From Clostridia bacterium (lineage in GTDB: Bacteria > Bacillota > Clostridia > Christensenellales > Borkfalkiaceae), in contig CAAGGZ010000103.1 in NCBI GenBank assembly GCA_900769545.1, positions 1-10,158 of the forward strand: 10,158 nucleotides of DNA, read 5' to 3'. This document shows, in pieces, positions 1 to 7,161 of this stretch. The translations under genes and the position numbers were made by a program. The notes below the pieces were generated by a model. That model was not told the DNA's origin, did not search any database, and worked only from the letters and a program-made list of their open reading frames with translations. The stretch's first letter is position 1; every line of letters begins with the position of its first letter.

Positions 1-10
1 CCGCTTTTAT

Positions 11-86
11 TGCCCCTTAGCTCAGTCGGTAGAGCAACGGACTGTTAATCCGTGTGTCGTCAGTTCGAGCCTGACAGGGGCAGCCA
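11..86 (+). tRNA. tRNA-Asn (anticodon GTT), CCA encoded
   Basis: Full cloverleaf. The acceptor stem TGCCCCT (11-17) pairs with AGGGGCA (76-82), followed by discriminator G83 and CCA 84-86. The D stem is GCTC/GAGC (20-23 and 32-35). The anticodon stem is ACGGA/TCCGT (37-41 and 49-53) with loop CTGTTAA and anticodon GTT at 44-46, which reads Asn codons. The T stem is GTCAG/CTGAC (59-63 and 71-75) with loop TTCGAGC. An integrase gene lies 3' of the tRNA and points toward it, so the 3' end of this gene is the likely insertion target of the neighbouring element. The gene itself looks intact. Confidence 0.97.
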
Positions 87-88
87 AT

Positions 89-131
89 ATGCAGGAATTT
101 GTGTATAAACGCACGAAATTCCTGCATTTTT
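89..131 (+). terminator. Rho-independent terminator of the tRNA-Asn gene
   Basis: A perfect 12-bp stem, ATGCAGGAATTT (89-100) with AAATTCCTGCAT (116-127), is extended inward by GTG/CAC and followed by a T run at 127-131. It starts three bases after the encoded CCA, so it ends the tRNA transcript. If the element's insertion point lies in the tRNA 3' end, this terminator would have come with the element or been rebuilt by it. Confidence 0.88.
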
Positions 132-193
132 GTATATTTATGCAGTCATAAAATTGACAAAAATGCCATTTTTCATAAAAAGGTTGCGAAAAG

Positions 194-211
194 TGGTAAC
201 AAAATGGTAAC
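194..211 (+). repeat. Direct repeat TGGTAAC x2, possible integrase arm-type sites
   Basis: TGGTAAC occurs at 194-200 and 205-211, an 11-bp spacing or about one helical turn, in the gene-free stretch 132-283 between the tRNA terminator and the integrase terminator. Tyrosine integrases with an N-terminal arm-binding domain use short direct repeats near the attachment core, and this is where such sites are expected. No copy was seen next to the second integrase (9401-9494). The role is inferred from position only. The rest of 132-283 is AT-rich and shows nothing else I can support. Confidence 0.4.
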
Positions 212-283
212 TAAAATAGAGGGATTTTTCCTTATTTTTAAAGGTTTTTTACTCTTTTGACTTTCATATTTTTGTTATATCGC

Positions 284-319
284 AAAAAAAATCGCCTACG
301 ATTTATTCGCAGGCGATTT
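284..319 (-). terminator. Terminator downstream of integrase gene A
   Basis: On the minus strand a 12-bp stem, AAATCGCCTGCG with CGTAGGCGATTT (plus-strand arms 308-319 and 289-300), contains one G.U pair. It is an ordinary pair only when read on the minus strand. A run of seven T follows (plus-strand A 284-290). It sits 14 bases past the integrase stop codon and ends the minus-strand operon. Confidence 0.88.
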
Positions 320-333
320 AACTTTTAATAGGC

Positions 334-1377
334 TTAATTGTAGTCGTAGCTATACTTTTGTATTTCGATAATCTGTAATTCAGAGCGTTCTTGGAAATGT
401 GTATATACGGTTGTTGTAATAGAACTGTCCGATTTATGTCCAGCCCATAGGCTTACAATTTCGCGACGGATACCACATTCTTGCGCTCTTGTAATAAAGG
501 TGTGTCGAAGGTCGTGTAAATGGTGGTTGGGAAAGATGTCTTTGAAGCGATTTGTTAACACTCCAACGGACGTAGTTTTAATTGCTTCGATATCAATAAA
601 TGGTAATACACGCTTCAACATAGGCGAGATAGGAACGCTACGACTTTTTTCTTTCATCCCTTTGCGTTGCTTGGAAGTAATGATTTTTATCCATTCGCCG
701 TCAACAATGATTGTGGCAAGCTCGGAACGTCGTAAGCCCGTGTACATAATAAAAGCGTACGCTTGATTGTAAATAGTTGGATTGCGTTTAAGTTCCTGCA
801 AAAGAGCATATTCTTCCTCTTTTGTAAGCGGAACGCCGTGTTCTTGCTCATAGCGAGCCAATTTAACTTTTGCCATAGGTGACCTTGGTATAATTCCGTC
901 TGCAACAGCATATTCAAAGAATGGAGATAAAAGCTGATAAATTTTCTTCGCGGTACGATTTCTTCCGCTTTTGACGATTTCATTTAAAAGGTCTTGTAAT
1001 TCAAAAGCTTGTATCGCCTCTATATACTTGTTTTTAAAATGAGGAACAATATATGCGTTCATCGTTTGTATGTAATCTTTATACGTAACGTCTTTAACAA
1101 ACGGCTTTTTAGAAGATTCCAACCATTTTTCCATGTATGGAACAAAAAGAGTTGTATGTTTTTGCTTGGGTTGTTGTTCTTGAATGATAGTGGGTTGTGA
1201 AGATAATAAAGAAAGTTTTTCAATAAACCTTTCTTTACAGACGTCAAGAGTTCTACTTGTCGCTGTGATGCGCACTTTATTGATTTGGCAACGGATTAAG
1301 AATAAACCGTCTGCGCGGCGAGCAACGTGGGCACGAATTTTGCCGGTTTTAAAAATTTTTCTGAATTGTTGGGGCAT
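334..1377 (-). CDS. int: Tyrosine recombinase / integrase (copy A, complete)
   Basis: Site-specific recombinase of 347 residues, a normal length for phage and conjugative-element integrases. Residues 10-55 look like an arm-binding domain, 75-165 is the core-binding (SAM-like) helical domain, and 175-345 is the catalytic domain. All catalytic positions are visible: Arg216 in TGLRRSE, Lys236 in the beta-hairpin (TSKQRKG), His288 and Arg291 in HDLRHTF, His314 in GHK, and the nucleophile Tyr325 in TTVYTHF. It should therefore be active. It would catalyse insertion and excision, presumably at the adjacent tRNA-Asn, 248 bases beyond its stop codon. The start at 1377 has an AAAGGAG site upstream. 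It is the last gene of block C, 27 bases after the sigma-like gene, so its expression likely follows that gene. A second gene at the right edge encodes a close homologue. Confidence 0.96.
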   Translation of the reverse strand: MPQQFRKIFKTGKIRAHVARRADGLFLIRCQINKVRITATSRTLDVCKERFIEKLSLLSSQPTIIQEQQPKQKHTTLFVPYMEKWLESSKKPFVKDVTYKDYIQTMNAYIVPHFKNKYIEAIQAFELQDLLNEIVKSGRNRTAKKIYQLLSPFFEYAVADGIIPRSPMAKVKLARYEQEHGVPLTKEEEYALLQELKRNPTIYNQAYAFIMYTGLRRSELATIIVDGEWIKIITSKQRKGMKEKSRSVPISPMLKRVLPFIDIEAIKTTSVGVLTNRFKDIFPNHHLHDLRHTFITRAQECGIRREIVSLWAGHKSDSSITTTVYTHFQERSELQIIEIQKYSYDYN

Positions 1378-1404
1378 TTTATATAACTCCTTTGTAATAG
1401 ATTT

Positions 1405-2016
1405 TTAACAAAATAACGATTTATATTTTACCTGCGCGCGTGTTCTTCTACGCCATACGGTAATACGGCTGATGTCAAGAAATTCAGCGATTTCATTGCA
1501 AGTCATACCTGCCATATAGCAATCTAAAACAACGCGGTCGCGGGGTTTAAGATTAAGTAATTCAATAGTATTATCCACAGCGGTATAGTCTTTTTCTTCG
1601 TAGTGGTCGATTTCTACGGACAATTCTTCCGTGTATTCGTTTATATCTTGGGAACGTTCAAAGTGTCTACGCATTCTATCGATAAGACGACCAACCAACG
1701 AGTACGTAGCGTATTTAATCGTGATAACCTTACCGTTTTTCACCGTGTAAACGTCGTTAAGAGATTTTCCTATAAAGCCGCATAGGAAACAGATAGCGTT
1801 TTGTACAAGGTCGTAAGCATCTGAAAATGCATGGTTGGCATCATTACCACGATTTAAGTCTTTTACAAGACCAATGTACAGCCAGTCCAAAGCCCGACGG
1901 GCATACGCATAACGAGTACGCAGAGTTTTCAGGGTAATCATTTCACCCATAAGCTGGACGTTCTCGAAAGAGATGGTTTCAGATAATACGTCATAGGGAT
2001 TAGAGTAGTTAAGCAT
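1405..2016 (-). CDS. Sigma-70-like / region-4 helix-turn-helix protein
   Basis: 203 residues from the start at 2016, chosen because CGGAGG stands about 8 bases upstream. An upstream in-frame ATG at 2226 would run back through the structured element and is unlikely. The C-terminus (residues about 155-197) is a sigma region-4-type HTH with the order LKPRDRVVLDCY, then NEIAEFLDIS, then RITVWRRR. Residues about 60-125, including DAYDLVQ and a basic RLIDRMRRHF helix, resemble sigma region 2. It is likely to bind promoter DNA, as a small alternative sigma factor or a sigma-like activator. It is the first gene of block C and is co-transcribed with the integrase, so it may link element gene expression to excision. 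Without a profile search I cannot decide between a true sigma factor and a late-gene-type regulator. Confidence 0.75.
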   Translation of the reverse strand: MLNYSNPYDVLSETISFENVQLMGEMITLKTLRTRYAYARRALDWLYIGLVKDLNRGNDANHAFSDAYDLVQNAICFLCGFIGKSLNDVYTVKNGKVITIKYATYSLVGRLIDRMRRHFERSQDINEYTEELSVEIDHYEEKDYTAVDNTIELLNLKPRDRVVLDCYMAGMTCNEIAEFLDISRITVWRRRTRAQVKYKSLFC

Positions 2017-2040
2017 TGAGTTTACCTCCGATTTTAATTT

Positions 2041-2217
2041 TTGCCTTTTGGGCAGGGGCAAAGTAGCACAGGAAACGTAGTGCAGGAGTTTAAGGTGCTT
2101 ATATTTCCGAAAGTAAACGTCCACAAGGAAAAAGTTTTTTCGATGGAAAGAACTCAATAAAAGCAAAAAGTTTTTCCGCAGTAGTTTACTTTTGGCGTTT
2201 ACTGTGCTACAATAGCC
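2041..2217. promoter_or_regulatory. Structured intergenic element, copy 1 (upstream of sigma-like/int block)
   Basis: Nested inverted repeats, outside to inside. A side hairpin TGCC/GGCA lies at 2042-2045 and 2051-2054. P1 is GGC 2057-2059 with GCC 2215-2217. P2 is 15 bp with one mismatch, 2063-2077 with 2196-2210 (GTAGCACAG and CTGTGCTAC). P3 is 11 bp, 2108-2118 with 2184-2194 (AAAGTAAAC and GTTTACTTT). P4 is AT-rich, 2127-2139 with 2165-2177, with a G/G mismatch. Two further copies at 6160 and 7616 share this plan. The side hairpin ends 24 bases before the start codon at 2016. It may be an RNA leader or a pair of DNA operators. The strand is unproven. Confidence 0.7.
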
Positions 2218-2251
2218 ACAAACCAAAAGGTAAAATCGGAGATAATTCCTA

Positions 2252-2536
2252 TTATTTCGTAAAATAATATCTACCGTTTACTTCGATACGGTTGCCGTTG
2301 ATAATCGGTTCGCCTATTTGACAAGCGCGTAGAATTAGGCGTTCATCGTCGGGTTTTGCTTTCGGGATGTTGCCGTATTCAAAAGCCTGCTCTTTGGAAA
2401 CTGCACGGATTTTGAATTTCTTTTTTACGAGGTATGCGCTAAATTGCCATACTTGGTCAAATTTGCCGTAGCAATCCACGATAGCGGAAACGTTTTCTTC
2501 GGGGGAATAGGTTGTAATTCTAAAATAGTTTTTCAT
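2252..2536 (-). CDS. Small conserved mobile-element protein of unknown function
   Basis: 94 residues. An AAGGAG site stands 9 bases before the start at 2536, and the upstream gene's stop codon overlaps this site, so the two genes are translated together. The start MKNYFRITTYSPEENVSAI and the segment FDQVWQFSAYLVKKKFKI recall short proteins I associate with clostridial conjugative elements, usually near PcfJ/PcfK genes. That is a memory-based match without a named function. The protein is basic, with no signal peptide or membrane segment. It is the last gene of block B. 34 bases separate its stop from structured element copy 1, and no conventional terminator lies between. Confidence 0.8.
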   Translation of the reverse strand: MKNYFRITTYSPEENVSAIVDCYGKFDQVWQFSAYLVKKKFKIRAVSKEQAFEYGNIPKAKPDDERLILRACQIGEPIINGNRIEVNGRYYFTK

Positions 2537-2548
2537 AAGTTTTTCTCC

Positions 2549-2806
2549 TTAAAAATTTTCGTTAAAGCATTCAAGAATAAGGCGGGTTGCAAATTGGAAA
2601 CCTTTTTTGAAATAGATTTCGCATTCTTGCGCTAAACGAGCTTCGTATAACTCAATAAATTCATTCAATTTTTGGAACTGTTCTTTGGGGAGTTCTTTTT
2701 GGAGCTCGTCGTAAGTCGTTCCTTCTTTGTGCGAAGGTCGAGTAAGGGGATTAGATTCATTTTCGTGTAAGTCCATTTCATACAAATAAGTTAAAAAGTT
2801 TTTCAT
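2549..2806 (-). CDS. Small helical protein, probably DUF6809-like
   Basis: 85 residues, acidic and mostly helical, with no signal or membrane segment. AAAGGAG precedes the start at 2806. The layout, with an N-terminal NFLTYLYEMDL, a charged central helix (EQFQKLNEFIELYEARLAQE) and a C-terminal KKGFQFATRLILEC, resembles the short DUF6809-type proteins of Firmicutes elements. The assignment is by recall and tentative. It lies 17 bases after PcfJ and 12 bases before the next gene, firmly inside block B. Function unknown. Confidence 0.75.
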   Translation of the reverse strand: MKNFLTYLYEMDLHENESNPLTRPSHKEGTTYDELQKELPKEQFQKLNEFIELYEARLAQECEIYFKKGFQFATRLILECFNENF

Positions 2807-2823
2807 AATATTTCTCCTTTGCC

Positions 2824-4146
2824 TTATGCGGCGATTTTCTTTAATTGTTTATTGGCATAGGGTAGCCATTTGTCGTGAACGAAGTTCCAAACTTGTTCTT
2901 CTGGGCGCGCGTGATCCATTGTTTGACATTGCAGGACTGCTTTTTGGGATGGTGAATATTCCACCGTAACGAACGGCGTTTTCACATCGGTAACTACGCG
3001 GATGAAGAAGATAAGCGTTTCTTCGCGGACAAATTTTTGGTCGTAGCCCATACCGCCAACGCAATGATGCAGATAATCTCCCTCTTTGATAAGCTCGGCA
3101 GGGGATTTTGCGATTAAGCATACAAAACCGCTATTACCATCCATTTGCAAAGACGTGTACTTTTTAGCGATACCAGCGAATTGTTTATAAAAGGCTTTAC
3201 GCTTTTTCGCATCAAGTTTTGCTTTCTTGGAGGTATACTCGTCGCAGCGTACGTTGTGCCAATATTTAAAATCGTGCGGATAAGCATTTTTCGGTAAGGT
3301 CATATCTAAACCCAGTTCTGTGCAGGCTTTGAAATAATCTTTATAAGTACGCAAAGTAGTTTTTTGCACTACAATATAAGAAGAGAATTTTTCAAGGTTG
3401 CCCTTAAAAAACTCTCTCATCGGCTTTAAATCTTTGTTTGCACTCAATTCCTTTTTAACACTTTCAAGTTTTTGTACAATCTCGCAGTCGCGCGTGGTCT
3501 TGAAAGCAGTAAGAATAGTGGAAACGTAATATTTATGTGCGGAAATATCTTTATGATTTTGTATCAGCCACTTACAAAATGCCTTGTTCTTAGCGCACTC
3601 GCGTAAAATTTGTTTACTGTGTACGTAATCGGAAAAGCCCAATTTCACGAGATATTCCACCTGCGGATATTGTTCATAAAGTCGTAGATATTGTAAAACG
3701 TCCACGCCTTTGTATAAATCGTAAGCGGAGTATTTATATTCGGGGAATTTGTAAACGAAAGAGGGATTGACGATAACGGCGTAAGGGTCGTAAGCTGCGT
3801 CGTTTGCTGTACACCAGTGCGAGCTTTCAAAAAATTTACGGTAATGTTGTATGCCTTCCGTGTACCATCCAACGCGAAAGCCCATACCTGTTATGTAGCA
3901 GTATTCCAAATCTTTTACAAGACATCGTTCGCTGCGCAAACCGTGAACGGCGATTTGTTTGCAATACCATTTACGGTTGTGGTGCTTTACGGCAACGGTA
4001 ACTTTGACAAGCTCCTTTTTCCATATAGCGAGATATGCATAAAATCGATTTGCTCCAGCAGGTGAAGGATAAAATTTTTTATCCTTTTGGATAATTGCTT
4101 TTAAGATATATTTAGGAATAGGTCGAATATCTTTTTCAGTAATCAT
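2824..4146 (-). CDS. PcfJ-like protein
   Basis: 440 residues. The C-terminal part carries the PcfJ family signature: LHHCVGGMGY (359-368), a charged RE-ET segment followed by IFFIRVV (379-385), PFVTVEY (391-397), and a closing W-x-F-x4-W (W420, W427). PcfJ is named after a gene of the enterococcal conjugative plasmid pCF10, and its biochemical role is not settled. The N-terminal 340 residues are basic and rich in aromatic residues, consistent with nucleic acid contact (inference). The start codon at 4146 lies one base after the stop of the PcfK/MutS-I gene. Its GAGGAGG ribosome site is inside that gene's last codons, so the pair is translationally coupled. Such coupling suggests a joint function. 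Confidence 0.88.
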   Translation of the reverse strand: MITEKDIRPIPKYILKAIIQKDKKFYPSPAGANRFYAYLAIWKKELVKVTVAVKHHNRKWYCKQIAVHGLRSERCLVKDLEYCYITGMGFRVGWYTEGIQHYRKFFESSHWCTANDAAYDPYAVIVNPSFVYKFPEYKYSAYDLYKGVDVLQYLRLYEQYPQVEYLVKLGFSDYVHSKQILRECAKNKAFCKWLIQNHKDISAHKYYVSTILTAFKTTRDCEIVQKLESVKKELSANKDLKPMREFFKGNLEKFSSYIVVQKTTLRTYKDYFKACTELGLDMTLPKNAYPHDFKYWHNVRCDEYTSKKAKLDAKKRKAFYKQFAGIAKKYTSLQMDGNSGFVCLIAKSPAELIKEGDYLHHCVGGMGYDQKFVREETLIFFIRVVTDVKTPFVTVEYSPSQKAVLQCQTMDHARPEEQVWNFVHDKWLPYANKQLKKIAA

Positions 4147-4147
4147 A

Positions 4148-5227
4148 TTAGTAATCCTCCTCGGGAATCATAATTTCTTCGCCAAAAATTTCAAGTAAGG
4201 TGCAAAGAGCAGCTTGTTCAAAGGCTTTTGCGGCAGAGCGCATTTCTTCTAAATCATCGTCGGGTTCGTCGTTATTTTCGTACACGGTAGACACGGTTTC
4301 TTCTTCAACGGGCATAGGTGATTCATCGGTTGTTCCGTAAGGCGTAGCAACGTTGTCTTCTACAACGACAAGCTCAAAACGTTCGGATATTTTATGGAAA
4401 TACATATCGGAAGCGTGGTAGGGGAAACCGACCATAGGAACGCGTTCTTCAAGTCCACAATCGCGCCCCGTTAAAATTAAATTAAAATTATTGGCAAGCT
4501 TTACAGCGTTATCCCCAAACACTTCGAAAAAATCCCCAAGCCTGTAAGCAATTACGGCGTGGGGATATTGATTTTGGAAACGCATATATTTTTGATACAA
4601 TGGCGACGCTTGCAAGGGAACGGATTTTTGTTCTATGGGCTTTGGCGGTAAAATTTCACCCGTTTCCATGTCTACGTTAAGTTCAGTAAGTTCTTCTTCG
4701 TCGTCAATATCTTCGGGAACAGGCGTTTGAAATTCGTCGTTGTTATCGTCTTCGATTTCTTCTTCCGTAGGTTCTTCGACTTTTGGTTGCTCCGCTTGCG
4801 CCATCATATCAAACAAATTGAATTGACGCGGCTTTGGCGGTTCAGGTTTTGCTTGAACGGTAGGGGCAGGTGTGCGTTGAACGCTTGTAGTAGACTTTTT
4901 AGAGGTAGATTTATAAATACTACCGTCTTCGTTATACAGTGTACCGATTATATCGGCTTCCTCAAAATAGTGCATTGCCCAACCGAACACGATTTCGTCT
5001 TTTACGCAAGCGGACGTTGCACCTTTTGCGGAAAGTTTTCTCGCTTCCTCGCAAGCGTATTTCATAAAGCTCGCAAGGTCTTTTTTGTTAAGTAGGCGTT
5101 TATCGTCTTTTTGGATATATACGCCGTTGTTGATTTTTTCTGCAAGAAATTCGTTTGCATTTTCCTGCAAAAATTCTTTGATTGCCTGTAATTCAGGCGA
5201 TTCAGCTTTTAGATTTAAAGTGATCAT
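4148..5227 (-). CDS. PcfK-like protein fused to a MutS domain I
   Basis: 359 residues in three parts. Residues 1-108 match the PcfK-like family (FLAEKINNG, NKKDLASFMKYACEEARKL, IVFGWAMHYFEE, GTLYNEDG). Residues 109-205 form a low-complexity acidic, proline-rich linker. Residues 207-295 match MutS domain I, the mismatch-reading domain: YQKYMRFQNQYPHAVIAYRLG, GDFFEVFGDNA, LILTGRDCG, ERVPMVGFPYHA. The Phe-x-Glu mismatch-reading motif is kept (Phe233, Glu235). The MutS lever, clamp and ATPase domains are absent, so it cannot act as a normal MutS. It may recognise distorted or mispaired DNA, or may only bind DNA (inference). AAGGAG precedes the start at 5227. A linked domain pair like this explains the unusual length for PcfK. 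Confidence 0.88.
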   Translation of the reverse strand: MITLNLKAESPELQAIKEFLQENANEFLAEKINNGVYIQKDDKRLLNKKDLASFMKYACEEARKLSAKGATSACVKDEIVFGWAMHYFEEADIIGTLYNEDGSIYKSTSKKSTTSVQRTPAPTVQAKPEPPKPRQFNLFDMMAQAEQPKVEEPTEEEIEDDNNDEFQTPVPEDIDDEEELTELNVDMETGEILPPKPIEQKSVPLQASPLYQKYMRFQNQYPHAVIAYRLGDFFEVFGDNAVKLANNFNLILTGRDCGLEERVPMVGFPYHASDMYFHKISERFELVVVEDNVATPYGTTDESPMPVEEETVSTVYENNDEPDDDLEEMRSAAKAFEQAALCTLLEIFGEEIMIPEEDY

Positions 5228-5249
5228 TTGTATTGCTCCTTATAAAAAT

Positions 5250-5909
5250 TTATTTTAAAATCTCCGAGATATAGATTGGAGTTTTATTTGGTTTATAACA
5301 TCGCTGACAGTCAATACAGCGATTTTTGCCACAGTTGATAATAACGTCGTTTCCCTTTGCGTATGCTTTCGTATATACCGTAAAAATCTTTACATTTTTC
5401 AAAGGAATATCGTCAAGGAAATTAACGTCAAAGGGTTGATTTAACAATAGGGAAGAAATGACAAGGGATAAATTTCTTGGCTGTTTATGCGTTTTGAAAT
5501 AATTAAAAACCACCGTATAGTTCTTGGTAAAAAGGCAGAACATGCAGTGGCTATTTTTCTTTATAAGATTTATGTAATTTTGTAAGTGGGTTGCGTTGAT
5601 AATATCCCCAAAGGATTCTAATCTACACATTGCCGCATTGATGAACGGAAGTTGGTGTATAGGAATAACGCTTTTCGTTAACAAATCAGTATTTTCTTTA
5701 TAACATTTTTCTACGCACGGACGAGATTGCAAGTATTTTAGCGTATAGCATTTTTCACAAACAGTGCCAGGGATTGCTCGTAATTTTTCGCAATATGTAT
5801 TGCAAAGCATAGAGCTTGTGATAGCAGGCATACCAGCCATTTTACCTGTTAAGCCTTGGGATACGGATAATAATTTGCAAGGTTTTAAAATGGAATATTT
5901 TTCTTTCAT
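5250..5909 (-). CDS. Cysteine-rich protein, Gp88-like phage/element family (tentative)
   Basis: 219 residues with 14 cysteines. They cluster as Cys36/40, CEKCY (51-55), CVEKCY (65-70), Cys122/125, and a C-terminal set C193-x4-C198-x2-C201-x2-C204 ending in CQRCY. This spacing suggests iron-sulfur or zinc sites. Segments such as AAMCRLESFGDIINATHLQNY and the LFTKNY stretch resemble Gp88-like phage proteins as I remember them. The family name is tentative and the function unknown. I chose the start at 5909, four bases after the previous stop codon. It has no good ribosome site of its own, so it is probably coupled to that gene. The longer in-frame start at 5966 would overlap the upstream gene by 53 bases. 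Confidence 0.75.
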   Translation of the reverse strand: MKEKYSILKPCKLLSVSQGLTGKMAGMPAITSSMLCNTYCEKLRAIPGTVCEKCYTLKYLQSRPCVEKCYKENTDLLTKSVIPIHQLPFINAAMCRLESFGDIINATHLQNYINLIKKNSHCMFCLFTKNYTVVFNYFKTHKQPRNLSLVISSLLLNQPFDVNFLDDIPLKNVKIFTVYTKAYAKGNDVIINCGKNRCIDCQRCYKPNKTPIYISEILK

Positions 5910-5913
5910 AATC

Positions 5914-6132
5914 TTAATAAATAGGACAATAGTCCAGAACTTTACGGCGCAGGGCGAGAAATTCATAATAATCGTCTACGTCCACGAGAACGTCGCCTTC
6001 ATCGGTTTCTTCAACGTCTAACTTTTTACAAAGCAAGCGTTCAATTTCATCTAACGTGTTATACACGAGATGCAGGTTATCCTTATCGTGAACGATAATA
6101 ACTAAGGTGTTGGTTTGATACTCAATTCTCAT
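5914..6132 (-). CDS. Small acidic hypothetical protein
   Basis: 72 residues, strongly acidic in the middle (residues 40-53, DVEETDEGDVLVDVDD). No known domain is recognised. AAGGAG stands 9 bases before the start at 6132. It is the first gene of block B, with structured element copy 2 ending 27 bases upstream. Its stop is followed after four bases by the start of the Cys-rich protein, so translation of the two is probably coupled. No signal peptide or membrane segment. Confidence 0.75.
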   Translation of the reverse strand: MRIEYQTNTLVIIVHDKDNLHLVYNTLDEIERLLCKKLDVEETDEGDVLVDVDDYYEFLALRRKVLDYCPIY

Positions 6133-6159
6133 TTTGTTTAACTCCTTATGGATTTTATT

Positions 6160-6313
6160 TTGCCTTTCGGCAAGGGCAGTAGCGCATAGGGCAAATGGGC
6201 ATAGAAGGTATGAGATGGAAGTATTTTACAAATGTCAACGAGAACAAGAAAAATTAGAATAATTTTTCGCAGGGCCGTTTACATTTGCGTTTGTTCTATG
6301 CGACGATAAGCCC
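6160..6313. promoter_or_regulatory. Structured intergenic element, copy 2 (upstream of PcfK/PcfJ block)
   Basis: Same plan as copy 1. Side hairpin TTGCC/GGCAA at 6160-6164 and 6169-6173 (GAAA tetraloop if read on the minus strand). P1 is GGGC 6174-6177 with GCCC 6310-6313. P2 is 13 bp, 6183-6195 with 6290-6302, including two G.U pairs (6190/6295, 6191/6294) when read on the plus strand. P3 is 11 bp with one mismatch, 6229-6239 with 6277-6287. P4 is 8 bp, 6248-6255 with 6261-6268, loop AGAAT. The side hairpin ends 27 bases before the start at 6132. The outer 3' part overlaps the last codons of the gene ending at 6279. Confidence 0.7.
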
Positions 6314-6611
6314 TCGAAAGGAAAAATACGTAAGGATGATTTAGCTTGCACCTAAAATTTAGGCGCAACCTCTTGAAAGGAAGCTCGTCCCATATTCCTG
6401 CAAGGTATTCCTTTTTTGTAATAGGCTTGATTTCCCAAAATGGATCAATGATAGGGCGGTTTGTTTCCCGATTTCGCTGTGGATATTTACGATAAAATTG
6501 TAATGAAAAGCGAGCTTGTTTATAGGTATAGGTCATAAAATGGCGAATAAAAAGCCGATTACCATTTTCACGATAACCGACCTTGTAGCCGTATGGATTG
6601 TTTTTATTCAT
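6279..6611 (-). CDS. Conserved small basic mobile-element protein, unknown function
   Basis: 110 residues, very basic (many Arg, Lys, Tyr). The N-terminus NNPYGYKVGYRENGNRLFIR, the segment MTYTYKQARFSLQFYRKYP and the IKPITKKEYLAGIWDELPF stretch are a pattern I recall from short ORFs of clostridial conjugative elements. No function is known to me. GAGGAG stands 7 bases before the start at 6611, overlapping the stop of the upstream gene. The last 12 or so codons are embedded in structured element copy 2, so the protein end and the element share bases. Last gene of block A. Confidence 0.8.
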   Translation of the reverse strand: MNKNNPYGYKVGYRENGNRLFIRHFMTYTYKQARFSLQFYRKYPQRNRETNRPIIDPFWEIKPITKKEYLAGIWDELPFKRLRLNFRCKLNHPYVFFLSRAYRRIEQTQM

Positions 6612-6621
6612 AAAAGTCTCC

Positions 6622-7146
6622 TCAGATCGTAGCCAAGCGCGGTAGTTTAGAATAGAAATTCAAGTTCATAATTGTGGTATGTAAATGTTCATCGCGTGCG
6701 TAACCGCATTCACGCGCATAAGCTTGTCCGCGCCGAGTAAGTTTTTTAAGTTCATAACTATCTGAGCCGTCATGATGACAGCCCTCAATAATTAAATGTC
6801 CGTTGCGGTCAATGATTTTGAGATAATCAAGATGCTCGATACAACTAATGAGGTCGTGGAAATTGCGAATAAATTTACCGCCACGCGCGGGACCATTCCA
6901 ACGACCGCAAGTACCTGTTAAAAGACAATCGCCATCGGATAATAATTCTTCGCATTTGCTTTTGAAATACGCCCATTCGCTGTCTTCTAAAAAGGACATT
7001 TCATCTAAAATCATTTTTTCGGGAACGTCGTCTTCCGTTTCCCAATCAAAATCGTCTTGGCGTGTAGCGAATAACCATTCGCGAGCGGAATCGTAGTTTT
7101 CGCAGTAATCGTAATTGTTAAATAAAACGTATTCATATTTTTTCAT
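6622..7146 (-). CDS. Hypothetical protein of element block A
   Basis: 174 residues, acidic N-terminal half (residues 30-60), no signal peptide or membrane segment. The middle segment, with WNGPARGGKFIRNFHDLISC followed by LKIIDRNGHLIIEGCHHDG, resembles a recurrent hypothetical family of clostridial elements. No catalytic motif can be named. Cysteine and histidine in GCHHDG might bind metal, but this is speculation. A GGGGG tract precedes the start at 7146. The gene lies between two block A genes with gaps of 15 and 10 bases, so it is co-transcribed with them. Confidence 0.8.
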   Translation of the reverse strand: MKKYEYVLFNNYDYCENYDSAREWLFATRQDDFDWETEDDVPEKMILDEMSFLEDSEWAYFKSKCEELLSDGDCLLTGTCGRWNGPARGGKFIRNFHDLISCIEHLDYLKIIDRNGHLIIEGCHHDGSDSYELKKLTRRGQAYARECGYARDEHLHTTIMNLNFYSKLPRLATI

Positions 7147-7161
7147 ATTATTCTACCCCCA

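Noticed and set aside
2041..2217. Integron attC sites or a known self-cleaving ribozyme for the structured elements
   Set aside because: The GTTRRRY core consensus does not fit GTTTACT or GTTGACA, no integron integrase is present, and the hammerhead (CTGATGA...GAAA) and twister core motifs are not seen.
2017..2226. Longer N-terminus for the sigma-like protein
   Set aside because: The extension translates element copy 1; the strong CGGAGG site supports the start at 2016.
4727..5095. 122-codon plus-strand frame opposite PcfK/MutS-I
   Set aside because: Antisense shadow of a gene with clear domains; product is a Phe/Arg-rich low-complexity mirror of the acidic linker, and no ribosome site is evident.
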